From Sphingomonas sp. G-3-2-10 (GTDB lineage Bacteria > Pseudomonadota > Alphaproteobacteria > Sphingomonadales > Sphingomonadaceae), in the NCBI RefSeq assembly GCF_012927115.1, contig NZ_JABBFY010000001.1:930001-994000 (forward strand): DNA of 64,000 nt, written 5' to 3'. The translations under genes and the position numbers were made by a program. Shown piece by piece: positions 31,842 to 40,112 of the stretch. How positions within the stretch are numbered: position 1 is the first letter of the stretch; the number at the start of each line of letters is the position of its first letter. Below the pieces are notes generated by a model, which saw only the letters and a program-made list of their open reading frames with translations, did not search any database and had not been told where the DNA came from.

Positions 31842-32312
31842 TCAGTCTCCAGTCTTCAGATGCAGTTTCATGCCGACATGGCTCTGCACGAAACCGAGCC
31901 GCGCGTAAAACCGGTGCGCGGGGGTGCGCGTCGCGGTCGAGGTGAGCTGGACCATGCGGCAATCGCGGGCGTTGCATTGCTCGACCGCCCACAGGATCAT
32001 CTGTTCGCCCAGCCGCCGGTTGCGCAAATGGCTGGCGATGCGCACCGCTTCGATCTGGCCGCGCCATGCGCCGCGAAACGACAGGCCGGGGAGGAAGCTC
32101 AACTGGAGCGTGCCCACCACCTCGCCATCCAGCTCGGCGACGATCAGATTCTGGTTCGAATCTCTCCGAATTGCATCGAACGCGCTCAGATAGCGCGGAT
32201 CGAGCGGCAGCGACGGATCCTCGCGGGTGCGGCCGCTTTCGTCGTCGTACAGCAATGCGATGACGGCGGGCAGATCGTCCTGCGTTGCGGCCCGCATGGT
32301 CAGTTCACCCAT
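31842..32312 (-). CDS. GNAT family N-acetyltransferase
   Basis: 156 residues. The acetyl-CoA-binding region is seen as IEAVRIASHLRNRRLGEQMI (the R/Q-x-x-G-x-A/G position reads RNRRLGEQ), followed by HRFYARLGFVQSHVGM near the C-terminus. Substrate unknown. Upstream of and probably co-transcribed with the MaoC-like gene. It is divergent from the M13 peptidase, with a 94-base promoter gap. Confidence 0.88.
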   Translation of the reverse strand: MGELTMRAATQDDLPAVIALLYDDESGRTREDPSLPLDPRYLSAFDAIRRDSNQNLIVAELDGEVVGTLQLSFLPGLSFRGAWRGQIEAVRIASHLRNRRLGEQMILWAVEQCNARDCRMVQLTSTATRTPAHRFYARLGFVQSHVGMKLHLKTGD

Positions 32313-32406
32313 TCGTCACCCTCCATCTCCAGCTCATCCCGGCAGGCTCTGGCGCACGTTTTTGCAGGGGTGTAGCGACCCGGCCATACATGATTTCCGG
32401 GAGAGA

Positions 32407-34464
32407 ATGATGAAGACTCGCGCCCTGTTCCTCGCCGTGCTGCTGGCGACCTCGGCCTGCAATTCCGCTACCGTGACGCCCGCCGGAACCGGCATCGGCG
32501 TCGATCTCGCGGGCCTCGACAAGAAGGTAAAGCCCGGCGACGATTTCGACGAATACGCCAACGGCACCTGGCGCGCCAAAACGGAGATTCCGGCGGACCG
32601 TTCGCGCACCGGCGTGTTCCTCGACGTGGCGAACAAGGCCGAAGCGAACAATGTCGCGATCATCGCCGCCGCGCAGAAGGCCAATGCCGCGACGGGGACC
32701 GATCAGCGGCGGATCGCGGACTGGTATGCCAGCTTCACCGACACGGCGGCGATCGAAAAGCGCGGGATGGCGCCGATGCAGCCCGAACTGGCCGCAATCG
32801 CAGGCCTGAAGGACAAGACTGAGCTCTCGAAGATGCTGGGCGGCAATGTGCAGGCCGACCTCGACCCGCTGAACGCGACCAATTTCGAGACAGAGAATCT
32901 GTTCGGCCTGTTCGTCAGCCAGGGCTTCGACACGCCCGATGCCACGGTGCCTTATGTGCTGCAGGGCGGACTGGGGCTTCCGGACCGCGACTATTACCTC
33001 TCGGAAAAGCCCGAGATGGTGACGATCCGGACCGCCTACAAAGCCTATATCGTCAAGCTCTTGACGCTTGCGGGTGTGAGTGACCCTGCCGCGCGAGCGG
33101 ACCGGATCATGGCGCTGGAGACGCGGATCGCCTCGGCGCACACCGACAATCTGACCTCGCAGGATGCGCACAAGGCGAACAACCCGTGGAAGAAGGCCGA
33201 CTTCGCAAAGAAGGCGCCGGGGATCGACTGGGACGGCTTCTGGGCGGCGGCGGGGCTGGGCAGCCAGCAGGACTTCATCGTGTGGCATCCGGCCACGGTG
33301 ATCGCCACCGCGAAGCTGGTAGCCGACGCGCCGCTTCAGGACTGGCAGGACTGGCTGACCTTCCACCGCATCAATGAAGTCACCGACGTGCTGCCCGCGG
33401 CGCTGGATCAGGCGCATTTCGACTTCTTCAACAAGACGCTGAATGGCCAGCAGCAGCCCCGCCCGCGCGACAAGCGCGCGATCTCGAGCGTCAACACCTG
33501 GCTCGGCGATGCGATGGGCAAGCTCTATGTCGAGCAATATTTCCCCGCATCGTCGAAGACCGAGATCCAGACGATGGTCGCCGGCATCCTGAAGGCGTTC
33601 GACCAGCGCGTGGCGGACCTTCCCTGGATGACCGCCGCTACCAAGGCCGAGGCGCGCAAGAAGATCGAAACGATGCAGGTCGGCATCGGCTATCCCGAGA
33701 CGTGGCGGAGCTATGCCTCGCTGGAAGTGAAGGCGGACGATCCGGTCGGCAACCTGCGCCGCGCGCAGAAGGCCGAGACGGCGCATCAGCTCGCCAAGAT
33801 CGGCAAGCCAGTCGACCGCAAGGAATGGTGGATGACGCCGCAGACGGTAAACGCGGTGAACCTGCCGCTGCAGAACTCGCTGAACTTCCCCGCGGCGATC
33901 CTGCAGGCGCCGTTCTACGATCCGGCCGCCGATGCCGCGAGCAACTATGGCTCGATCGGTGCGATCATCGGGCACGAGATCAGCCACGGCTTCGACAATC
34001 TGGGCGCGGACTTCGATTCGACCGGGCGGCTGCGCAACTGGTGGTCCAAGGAAGACCTTGCACATTTCGAAGCAGCCGGCACCGCGCTGGCGGCGCAGTA
34101 TGACGCCTATGAAGTGTTCCCGGGGCTGAACCTGAACGGCAAGCTGACCCTTGGCGAGAATATCGCCGATGTGGCCGGTCTGTCGGCGGCCTATCAGGCC
34201 TATCGCGCGTCGCTGGGCGGCAAGGAAGCGCCGGTGATCGGCGGCCTGACCGGCGACCAGCGTTTCTTCCTCGCCTTTGCGCAGAGCTGGCGGGCCAAGG
34301 CGCGCGAGCAGCAGCTTCGTGCACAGGTGGCGACCAACGGCCATGCGCCGGACCGCTGGCGGGCGATGACGGTGCGCAACCTCGACGCGTGGTACACGGC
34401 GTTCAACGTCCAGCCGGGCGAGAAGCTGTTCCTCGCGCCGGACAAGCGGGTGAAGGTGTGGTGA
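32407..34464 (+). CDS. M13 family (neprilysin-like) zinc metallopeptidase, lipoprotein
   Basis: 685 residues from ATG 32407 (a second ATG follows immediately). The signal peptide ends in the lipobox-like LLATSAC, so it is probably an outer-membrane or periplasmic lipoprotein. The M13 signature is complete: zinc motif HEISH in IIGHEISHGFDN, the third ligand in LGENIADVAGL, and the substrate-binding NAVNLPLQNSLNFPAAILQ. The C-terminus ends with the usual LAPDKRVKVW. It probably degrades periplasmic oligopeptides. Confidence 0.96.
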   Translation: MMKTRALFLAVLLATSACNSATVTPAGTGIGVDLAGLDKKVKPGDDFDEYANGTWRAKTEIPADRSRTGVFLDVANKAEANNVAIIAAAQKANAATGTDQRRIADWYASFTDTAAIEKRGMAPMQPELAAIAGLKDKTELSKMLGGNVQADLDPLNATNFETENLFGLFVSQGFDTPDATVPYVLQGGLGLPDRDYYLSEKPEMVTIRTAYKAYIVKLLTLAGVSDPAARADRIMALETRIASAHTDNLTSQDAHKANNPWKKADFAKKAPGIDWDGFWAAAGLGSQQDFIVWHPATVIATAKLVADAPLQDWQDWLTFHRINEVTDVLPAALDQAHFDFFNKTLNGQQQPRPRDKRAISSVNTWLGDAMGKLYVEQYFPASSKTEIQTMVAGILKAFDQRVADLPWMTAATKAEARKKIETMQVGIGYPETWRSYASLEVKADDPVGNLRRAQKAETAHQLAKIGKPVDRKEWWMTPQTVNAVNLPLQNSLNFPAAILQAPFYDPAADAASNYGSIGAIIGHEISHGFDNLGADFDSTGRLRNWWSKEDLAHFEAAGTALAAQYDAYEVFPGLNLNGKLTLGENIADVAGLSAAYQAYRASLGGKEAPVIGGLTGDQRFFLAFAQSWRAKAREQQLRAQVATNGHAPDRWRAMTVRNLDAWYTAFNVQPGEKLFLAPDKRVKVW

Positions 34465-34471
34465 TCTTTGT

Positions 34472-34530
34472 CCCTCTCCCCTTGTGCGAGAGGGAGGGAG
34501 CGAACCTTCCTTCTCCCACAAGGGGAGAAG
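34472..34530. repeat. Long inverted repeat between convergent genes (probable bidirectional terminator)
   Basis: CTCCCCTTGTG (34476-34486) pairs with CACAAGGGGAG (34517-34527), enclosing a smaller CCTCTC...GAGAGG hairpin. It lies between the ends of the M13 gene and the Rieske gene. Repeats of this type are common between sphingomonad genes. Confidence 0.6.
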
Positions 34531-34533
34531 GAG

Positions 34534-34893
34534 TTAAGCAGTAACGATCACGCCATTCTCGACCGTGACCGGCCAGGGCATCAGCCTTGCGCCGGTGCAC
34601 GGGCCGCCGACGCACAGGCCGTCGTCGAGGCGGAACAGCGCGCCGTGCCAGCTGCACTGGATCAGGTCGCCGCTATCGGTGAGATAGCCGTCGAGCTGCT
34701 GCGCCATCGGTACGCCCATATGCGGGCAGCGATCGACATAGCCGGTCACCTCGTCACCCCGGCGGATGACGAAGCCGTGGAAGCGGCCGGCGCGCATTTC
34801 GAGGACGAAATTGCGCGCCTTGCCATCGGCGATCAGATCGAGCGGGCCGAGCTTCACGCCTGAGGGTGTCTCCGTCAGGCGCGCGGGCGTCAC
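34534..34893 (-). CDS. Rieske 2Fe-2S domain protein
   Basis: 119 residues from GTG 34893, overlapping the hmgA stop as GTGA. Rieske ligands are clear: CPHMG (Cys-x-His) and CSWHG (Cys-x-x-His). It is a small ferredoxin-like electron carrier. Coupled to hmgA and hpd, it may serve the tyrosine pathway or another oxygenase, but neither HmgA nor Hpd needs a ferredoxin, so the partner is unknown. A longer frame through hmgA is spurious. Confidence 0.9.
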   Translation of the reverse strand: MTPARLTETPSGVKLGPLDLIADGKARNFVLEMRAGRFHGFVIRRGDEVTGYVDRCPHMGVPMAQQLDGYLTDSGDLIQCSWHGALFRLDDGLCVGGPCTGARLMPWPVTVENGVIVTA

Positions 34894-36167
34894 GGGAGTT
34901 TCGCCTTGGGGAAACCCGCCCATGCCGCGTCGTAATCGGGCTGGGCGTGGTCGCGCGCGAATTTGGTCGGCCTGTAGGGCCAGCAGGTCTCGACCATGAA
35001 CGCCATCGTGCTCTCGATCTTGTGCGGCTTGAGCGTGGCGTTGGTCGCGCCTTCCCAGCTCGTTACGTCGGGACCGTGGCCGGCCATCAGATTGTGGAGC
35101 GAAATGCCACCCGGCGCGAAACCGTCCGCCTTGGCGTCGTAGGCGCCGTGGATCAGGCCCATCGCTTCGCTCATGATGTTGCGGTGGAACCAGGGCGGGC
35201 GGAACGTGTCCTCGGCGACCATCCAGCGCGGGGGGAAGATCACGAAATCGGCGTTCGCGCGGCCCGGCACGTCGCTGGGCGAGGTCAGCACGGTGAAGAT
35301 CGAGGGATCGGGATGATCGTAGCTGACCGTGTTCATCGTGTTGAACCGGGCAAGATCGTAGCGGCACGGCGCGAGATTGCCGTGCCACGCAACCACGTCG
35401 AGCGGGCTGTGCGCCAGCGTGGTGGTCCAGAGATTGCCGAGATGCTTCTGGACGACCTCGAACGGTTCGTCGCGATCCTCGAACCATGCTGCCGGGGTCT
35501 CGAAATCGCGCGGGTTGGCCAGGCCGTTGGCGCCGATCGGGCCGAGATCGGGCAGGCGGAACAGGGCGCCGTAATTCTCCGCGACATAGCCTCGCGCTTC
35601 GCCGTCGGGCAGCAGTGCGCGGAAGCGGACGCCGCGGGGGATCAGCGCGATCTGGCCGGGCTCGATATCGATGCGGCCCATCTCGGTCAGCAGCGCGAGA
35701 CGGCCCGCCTGCGGGATGAACAGGAGCTCGCCATCGGCGTCGAAGAAGACGCGGGTCTCCATGTCCGTGTTCGCGGCATAGACATGAACGACCACGCCTT
35801 CGAGATCGGCGGGATCGCGGTTGACCAGCATGGTGGTCATCCCATCGATCAGGTCGGTGCCGGGCGCAGGGGCCGCGATCGGATCCCAGCGCAGCCGGTT
35901 GGGGGGCAGGGGAGCCTCAGGCGTTGCGGGAGAGAAGTTCGTCGCGCCCTGATAGCGGGTGAAGGGCGGATGCTCCGCGCTGGGGCGGAGGCGATAGAGC
36001 CAGGAGCGCTTATTCTCCGCGCGGGGGGCAGTGAAGGCGGTGCCGCTGAGCTGCTCGGCATAGAGGCCGAAGGGTGGCTTTTGCGGCGAATTGCGGCCGA
36101 TGGGGAGGGCGCCGGGGACCGCCTCGGTCGAGACATGGTTGCCGAAGCCGGGGAAATATTCGGTCAA
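34890..36167 (-). CDS. hmgA: Homogentisate 1,2-dioxygenase
   Basis: 425 residues from TTG 36167 (then [18 protein letters not shown]), with CGGAG upstream; the longer frame beyond has no family similarity. Conserved features include the N-terminal [10 protein letters not shown], the iron-ligand region [20 protein letters not shown] (His, Glu) and [11 protein letters not shown]. It opens the ring of homogentisate to maleylacetoacetate in tyrosine/phenylalanine breakdown. The upstream gene is hpd, which makes its substrate. Confidence 0.95.
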   Translation of the reverse strand: MTEYFPGFGNHVSTEAVPGALPIGRNSPQKPPFGLYAEQLSGTAFTAPRAENKRSWLYRLRPSAEHPPFTRYQGATNFSPATPEAPLPPNRLRWDPIAAPAPGTDLIDGMTTMLVNRDPADLEGVVVHVYAANTDMETRVFFDADGELLFIPQAGRLALLTEMGRIDIEPGQIALIPRGVRFRALLPDGEARGYVAENYGALFRLPDLGPIGANGLANPRDFETPAAWFEDRDEPFEVVQKHLGNLWTTTLAHSPLDVVAWHGNLAPCRYDLARFNTMNTVSYDHPDPSIFTVLTSPSDVPGRANADFVIFPPRWMVAEDTFRPPWFHRNIMSEAMGLIHGAYDAKADGFAPGGISLHNLMAGHGPDVTSWEGATNATLKPHKIESTMAFMVETCWPYRPTKFARDHAQPDYDAAWAGFPKAKLP

Positions 36168-36291
36168 TGCTGGTGCTCCGGTTGGGCCGGGGTGGAATGG
36201 CGGGCTACGCCACTGGCCACTCCCCCCGGCTCTCCTCTCCGACTCGGTGGCTGCGCGCGGCGGGCGGGCGGCCGAAACTGGCGGTTGGGAC

Positions 36292-37329
36292 TCAGGCGTC
36301 GACTTTGATGACGCCTCTACGGATTTGATCGAGTTCGATCGACTCAAAAAGCGCCTGGAAGTTTCCGTTACCGAACCCTTCGTTACCCTTGCGTTGAATG
36401 ATCTCGAAAAAGATCGGGCCGAACATGTTCTCGGTGAAGATCTGGAGCAGGATGCCCTCGTCGCCGACATTGCCGTCGATCAGGATGCGGTTCTTGCGCA
36501 GCCGCTCGAGATCCTCGCCATGACCGGGCACGCGCTTGTCGACCAGTTCGTAATAGGTCTCGATCGTGTCCTGCAACTTCACGCCGCGGGCGCGGAGGCG
36601 TTCGACGGTGTCGAAGATGTCCGGCGTGGTCAGCGCGAGGTGCTGGATGCCTTCGCCATGATATTCGCGGATGAACTCCTCGATCTGGCTCTTGTCGTCC
36701 TGGCTCTCGTTGAGCGGGATGCGGATCGCCTTGTCCGGGGCGATCATCGCCTGGCTGAAAAGGCCGGTGGCCTGGCCCTTGATGTCGAAATACTTCTGCT
36801 CCTCGAAGCCGAAGAGCGTCTTGTAGAACTCCGACCACACCCGCATCTGGCCGCGGCGGACATTGTGGGTGAGGTGGTCGAGCAGGTCGAGACCGACATT
36901 GTTTGCCGCTTCGGCTTCCTGCCAGCCGGGGATTTCGGCCCAGTCGGCATAGAGATCGACGCCGTCCTGAATGAAATAGAGATACGAGCCGCCGATGCCC
37001 TCGATAACGGTGTCGTCCTCGATCGTGCGCTTAGCGCCATGTTCGAGCGCCCATTTCATCGCGGCCTCGGGATCGGCGACGCGGAACGCCATCGCGCTGG
37101 CAGAGGCGCCATGTTCGTTGCGGAACTGCGCCACGCGGCCGTCGGCATCGCGGTTGAGCATCAGATTGATGCGGCCCTGCTTGTAGCGGGTGATGTTCTT
37201 GGTGAGGTGGCGATGGGTCGGGACGAAGCCGAGCTGTTCGAACTGCCGCGCCATCGCCAGCGGATCGGGCGAAGTGAATTCGACGAATTCGAAGCCGTTC
37301 AGGCCAAGGGGGTTGGCGGGGTCGCTCAT
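36292..37329 (-). CDS. hpd: 4-hydroxyphenylpyruvate dioxygenase
   Basis: 345 residues from ATG 37329 ([18 protein letters not shown]), directly preceded by AAGGAGA; an upstream in-frame start would skip this ribosome site. A two-domain vicinal oxygen chelate enzyme with His ligands in [12 protein letters not shown], the C-terminal glutamate in [18 protein letters not shown], and the usual [16 protein letters not shown] tail. It converts 4-hydroxyphenylpyruvate to homogentisate. The hpd-hmgA spacing is 124 bases. Regulation is probably by the divergent TetR gene. Confidence 0.96.
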   Translation of the reverse strand: MSDPANPLGLNGFEFVEFTSPDPLAMARQFEQLGFVPTHRHLTKNITRYKQGRINLMLNRDADGRVAQFRNEHGASASAMAFRVADPEAAMKWALEHGAKRTIEDDTVIEGIGGSYLYFIQDGVDLYADWAEIPGWQEAEAANNVGLDLLDHLTHNVRRGQMRVWSEFYKTLFGFEEQKYFDIKGQATGLFSQAMIAPDKAIRIPLNESQDDKSQIEEFIREYHGEGIQHLALTTPDIFDTVERLRARGVKLQDTIETYYELVDKRVPGHGEDLERLRKNRILIDGNVGDEGILLQIFTENMFGPIFFEIIQRKGNEGFGNGNFQALFESIELDQIRRGVIKVDA

Positions 37330-37401
37330 GGGGTATCTCCTTAACGCGGCGGCTAAAGGATCGGCCAATTGGTGTCAATTGATACTAGTTGAAGCGAGCA
37401 G

Positions 37402-37422
37402 TTATCCACAGCTTGTGGATAA
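37402..37422. promoter_or_regulatory. Facing pair of perfect DnaA boxes, possible operator
   Basis: TTATCCACA (37402-37410) and its reverse complement TGTGGATAA (37414-37422) separated by GCT, midway between hpd and the divergent tetR. Each arm matches the strongest DnaA box exactly. As a 9-base inverted repeat it could equally be a TetR-family operator. A second short repeat (ATGTT-CATA-AACAT, 37443-37456) lies at the tetR start. Confidence 0.6.
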
Positions 37423-37458
37423 GTTGCATTTTAACCAATGTTATGTTCATAAACATGC

Positions 37459-38061
37459 ATGACCGTAGTCAGCCTTCGTGACCGGAAGCGCGTCGACACC
37501 CGCGGCAGGATCGTCGCCGCGGCCTCGACGCTGTTCGACCGGCACGGCCTGGAAGACGTGACCGTCGATGCGATCGCCACCGCGGCGGACATCGGCAAGG
37601 GCACGGTCTATAACTATTTCGAAGCCAAGGAAGACATCATCGTCGCACTGCTGGTCGATCTCGACCGCAAGGCGCTGGCGGAGATGGCGAGCCTGCCCGC
37701 GCAGGGGATGAGCGTTGCAGAGGCGCTGGACGCGGCGGCGTGGCGGCTGATCGACAACAAGGCCGAATACCGGCCCTATGTGAAGGCGTTCCTCTCCCGC
37801 ATGTTCGCGGCGGAGGACGTGTCGCCCGAGCTGGCCGATTATTACGACCAGCTCGACGAGGCCGTGGAGGCGCTGTTCGAGCGGCTGCTGGCGCGCCCGG
37901 GGATGCGGCGGGCGCTGCCGGTGGACACGCTGGTGCTGTCGTTCCGCACGATGCACATGGGCCTGATGGCGCAATGGGCGATGGAAGGCCCGCCCTATGC
38001 TGCCGCGCGGGTGCTGACGCGGCGGCATATGGCGCTGCTGGCGAAGGGGCTGGTGCTCTAG
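37459..38061 (+). CDS. TetR family transcriptional regulator
   Basis: 200 residues. N-terminal TetR DNA-binding domain: RGRIVAAASTLFDRHGLEDV, then the recognition helix region IATAADIGKGTVYNYFEAKED. The C-terminal ligand domain is unassigned. Divergently placed from hpd-hmgA with 129 bases between, so it is a good candidate regulator of tyrosine catabolism; this is inference from position. Confidence 0.92.
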   Translation: MTVVSLRDRKRVDTRGRIVAAASTLFDRHGLEDVTVDAIATAADIGKGTVYNYFEAKEDIIVALLVDLDRKALAEMASLPAQGMSVAEALDAAAWRLIDNKAEYRPYVKAFLSRMFAAEDVSPELADYYDQLDEAVEALFERLLARPGMRRALPVDTLVLSFRTMHMGLMAQWAMEGPPYAAARVLTRRHMALLAKGLVL

Positions 38062-38274
38062 CCGTTTCCGTATGCCGAAGTTGGCGAACGCCACGCGTAC
38101 CAATTGGCCCCGCGCGCACGGATTTGCGTGCCTTTCCAGTTTGGCGACCGGGATTCGGGCGCGTTGCGTTTTTGCCGCGCGGAATCCGGTACGGTCCGGA
38201 AGGGTTTCTTCAGGGTCTCACGATTTCAAAGAGCCTGAGAATAATAGTAGAACATCTCTCTGTAGGACAGCGGC
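38062..38274. other. Intergenic region between convergent genes
   Basis: 213 bases with no ORF I can support. The right edge holds a hairpin, CTGTAGG (38260-38266) with CCTACAG (38274-38280), overlapping the stop of the convergent flavoprotein gene; there is no U-tract, so it is only a weak terminator candidate. Confidence 0.4.
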
Positions 38275-39621
38275 CTACAGCCCTTCGCCGCCGACCCACT
38301 GGGCGTTGGAGAGGCGGCGGGCGAGGTTCCAGGTCTGGGTGCGGATATCGGGGACCGCGACGATCTCCCAGAAGGCACCGCGCGTCATCGGGCCGAGAGC
38401 GTAGAGCGCGGGGTTGATCTGTCCCTGCGAATTGATCGTCTGGGCCTGATTGTCGACATCAATGCCTAGCCGCGCTTCGTCGGCGCGGATCGTGCCGCGG
38501 GCGGCCAGCTTGCGCAGCAGTGGTTCGGCGGTGCGGGCCAGATCGGTGAGCGGACCGGTGCAGTTGACGATGCGCTGTACCGTTACGGTCTCGGAAGTTT
38601 GCTTTCCGCGGGGACGCCAGGTCAGTTCGATCCCGTCGGGGCGCTCGTCGAACGACAGGGTTTTGCCTGCGACGACCGAGAGTTGGCCGCGATCGATGAT
38701 CGCCTGAAGCCGGGCGTGGACTTCGGGGGCAAGGCGATGGCGGTGGACGTCCCACCACGGGCGCAGATGGCGCAGGAAGCGGGCGCGCTGGTCTTCGGTG
38801 GCGTTGCCCCACATCGGCTGAGTGAAAGGGCGGAGCTCGTCCACCGCATTGCGCCAGCCGATCGCGTCGGCGCGGGCGCGGACATTGCCGAGCAGGGTCG
38901 AAGCATTGGTATCCGGCCGCTCGTCGATCCTCTGCCATTCGGCGCCCGGACCGTGGGGGCGGGGAAGGAGACCGCGCCGCGAAAGCGCAACGATCTTCCC
39001 GCGATAGCCATGCGCGTCGAGGGTTAGCGCGACATCGACCATCGTCAGGCCGGTGCCGATGATGAGGACTGTATCGTCCTCGCCCAGCCCCTCGGGCATC
39101 GAGGCGTCCCACGGATCTCCCTTGTAGCGGTTCGCCGAGAGCGCATCGGGATCGAGGCCGGGCGGGGAGTGGGGCGGGAGGTTGCCGACCGCGAGCACGG
39201 CGGCATCGGCGTCGATGGTGCGATCGCCCAGGATGACGCGGGCCTTCGCACCGACTTCGACATCCTCGACTTCGCCCTGGATGATGGTGAGCCGATCGCC
39301 GGCGGCGGCGCGGGTCTCGTCCAGCATCTGGCGGAGATATTCTCCATAGGTGACGCGCGGGATGAAGGCGGTGGCGGGATTTGCAACGCCGCGGCTTTCG
39401 AGCCAGCGGACGAAATGGCCGGGATCGTCGGGCAGGGCGCTCATATTTCCGGCGCGGACGTTGAGCACGTGGCTGGGATGCGCGGCGCCATAGGCCAGAC
39501 CGACGCCGGGTTGCGGCGCGCGCTCGATCAGCGTGGCGCGGGGACCGTCATGGCGCAGCAGGTTGATCGCCTGAAGCGTGCCGGAAAAGCCGGCGCCGAT
39601 GATGGCGACGTGGTTGATCAT
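38275..39621 (-). CDS. FAD/NAD(P)-binding oxidoreductase
   Basis: 448 residues. The N-terminal dinucleotide-binding motif is VAIIGAGFSGTLQAINLL, with HVLNVRAGNMSALPDDP next. The second NAD(P)-type motif is VLIIGTGLTMVDVALTL. The pattern fits the FAD/NAD(P)-binding family with the extended N-terminal HVLNV motif (NAD_binding_9). No cysteine-pair redox motif is seen. Substrate unknown. It lies 22 bases after the small gene at 39644, same strand. Confidence 0.85.
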   Translation of the reverse strand: MINHVAIIGAGFSGTLQAINLLRHDGPRATLIERAPQPGVGLAYGAAHPSHVLNVRAGNMSALPDDPGHFVRWLESRGVANPATAFIPRVTYGEYLRQMLDETRAAAGDRLTIIQGEVEDVEVGAKARVILGDRTIDADAAVLAVGNLPPHSPPGLDPDALSANRYKGDPWDASMPEGLGEDDTVLIIGTGLTMVDVALTLDAHGYRGKIVALSRRGLLPRPHGPGAEWQRIDERPDTNASTLLGNVRARADAIGWRNAVDELRPFTQPMWGNATEDQRARFLRHLRPWWDVHRHRLAPEVHARLQAIIDRGQLSVVAGKTLSFDERPDGIELTWRPRGKQTSETVTVQRIVNCTGPLTDLARTAEPLLRKLAARGTIRADEARLGIDVDNQAQTINSQGQINPALYALGPMTRGAFWEIVAVPDIRTQTWNLARRLSNAQWVGGEGL

Positions 39622-39643
39622 GGCTGGTCCCCCGGAGACGAAT

Positions 39644-39910
39644 TCAGATCTCGTATTCGATCTGCCATTCGGGTTCCTGGAACGCGGGCCGGCGCTGGGC
39701 CATCGCAGGCTGGCGGGCGACCATCTGCGCGTAGAGCCGCTTCACCCGATCGCTGGCGGTGCGCGGGAAGATCGCCGGGAACAGCGCGTGGATCAGACAG
39801 GCGACGCCGCCGACCACCATTGTCGCGCCGAACTTTCCGGCGACCGCGGCATGTTCGGAATAGGTCTCGCCGACGCTGCGCGGGTGGGACAGGAAGAGGC
39901 GGTCAAACAT
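39644..39910 (-). CDS. Small conserved membrane protein (DUF6356-like)
   Basis: 88 residues from ATG 39910 (MFDRLFLSHPRSVGETYSEH); the longer frame upstream is unlikely. One hydrophobic helix (about 26-48, MVVGGVACLIHALFPAIF) follows the conserved SHPRSVGETY start. It resembles a short sphingomonad family seen as DUF6356; function unknown. Upstream of and likely in operon with the flavoprotein gene. Confidence 0.72.
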   Translation of the reverse strand: MFDRLFLSHPRSVGETYSEHAAVAGKFGATMVVGGVACLIHALFPAIFPRTASDRVKRLYAQMVARQPAMAQRRPAFQEPEWQIEYEI

Positions 39911-40065
39911 GGCTGAATCGTATCCGTTGTTACGGGTTCGCCTTCCTCTACGGATTGCTTGCCGAAAAGGGAACCCGCGTGCCACGATCCGGTCTTGCGG
40001 CGGGCCGGATTCGCTCTACTGTTATCGCTAACAGGCGCGTACGCGATAGCGTTTGTGATTGCTGA

Positions 40066-40071
40066 TATAAT
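40066..40071 (+). promoter_or_regulatory. Possible -10 element of the MFS gene
   Basis: TATAAT inside an unusually A/T-rich patch (40064-40080), 41 bases before the ATG at 40113. No convincing -35 hexamer at 16-18 bases, so this is tentative. Confidence 0.35.
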
Positions 40072-40112
40072 AATATAAATCGGCTCACGTAGAAGACGTA
40101 AGGGGAGAGGGA

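Noticed and set aside
32305..34521. Minus-strand frame of 738 codons antisense to the M13 peptidase
   Set aside because: No domain and shadow-type composition; the M13 zinc motifs on the plus strand are intact.
37330..37458. Idea that the facing DnaA boxes mark the chromosomal origin
   Set aside because: Only two boxes, no DNA-unwinding element or nearby dnaA, hemE, gidA or parAB; a regulatory role is more plausible.
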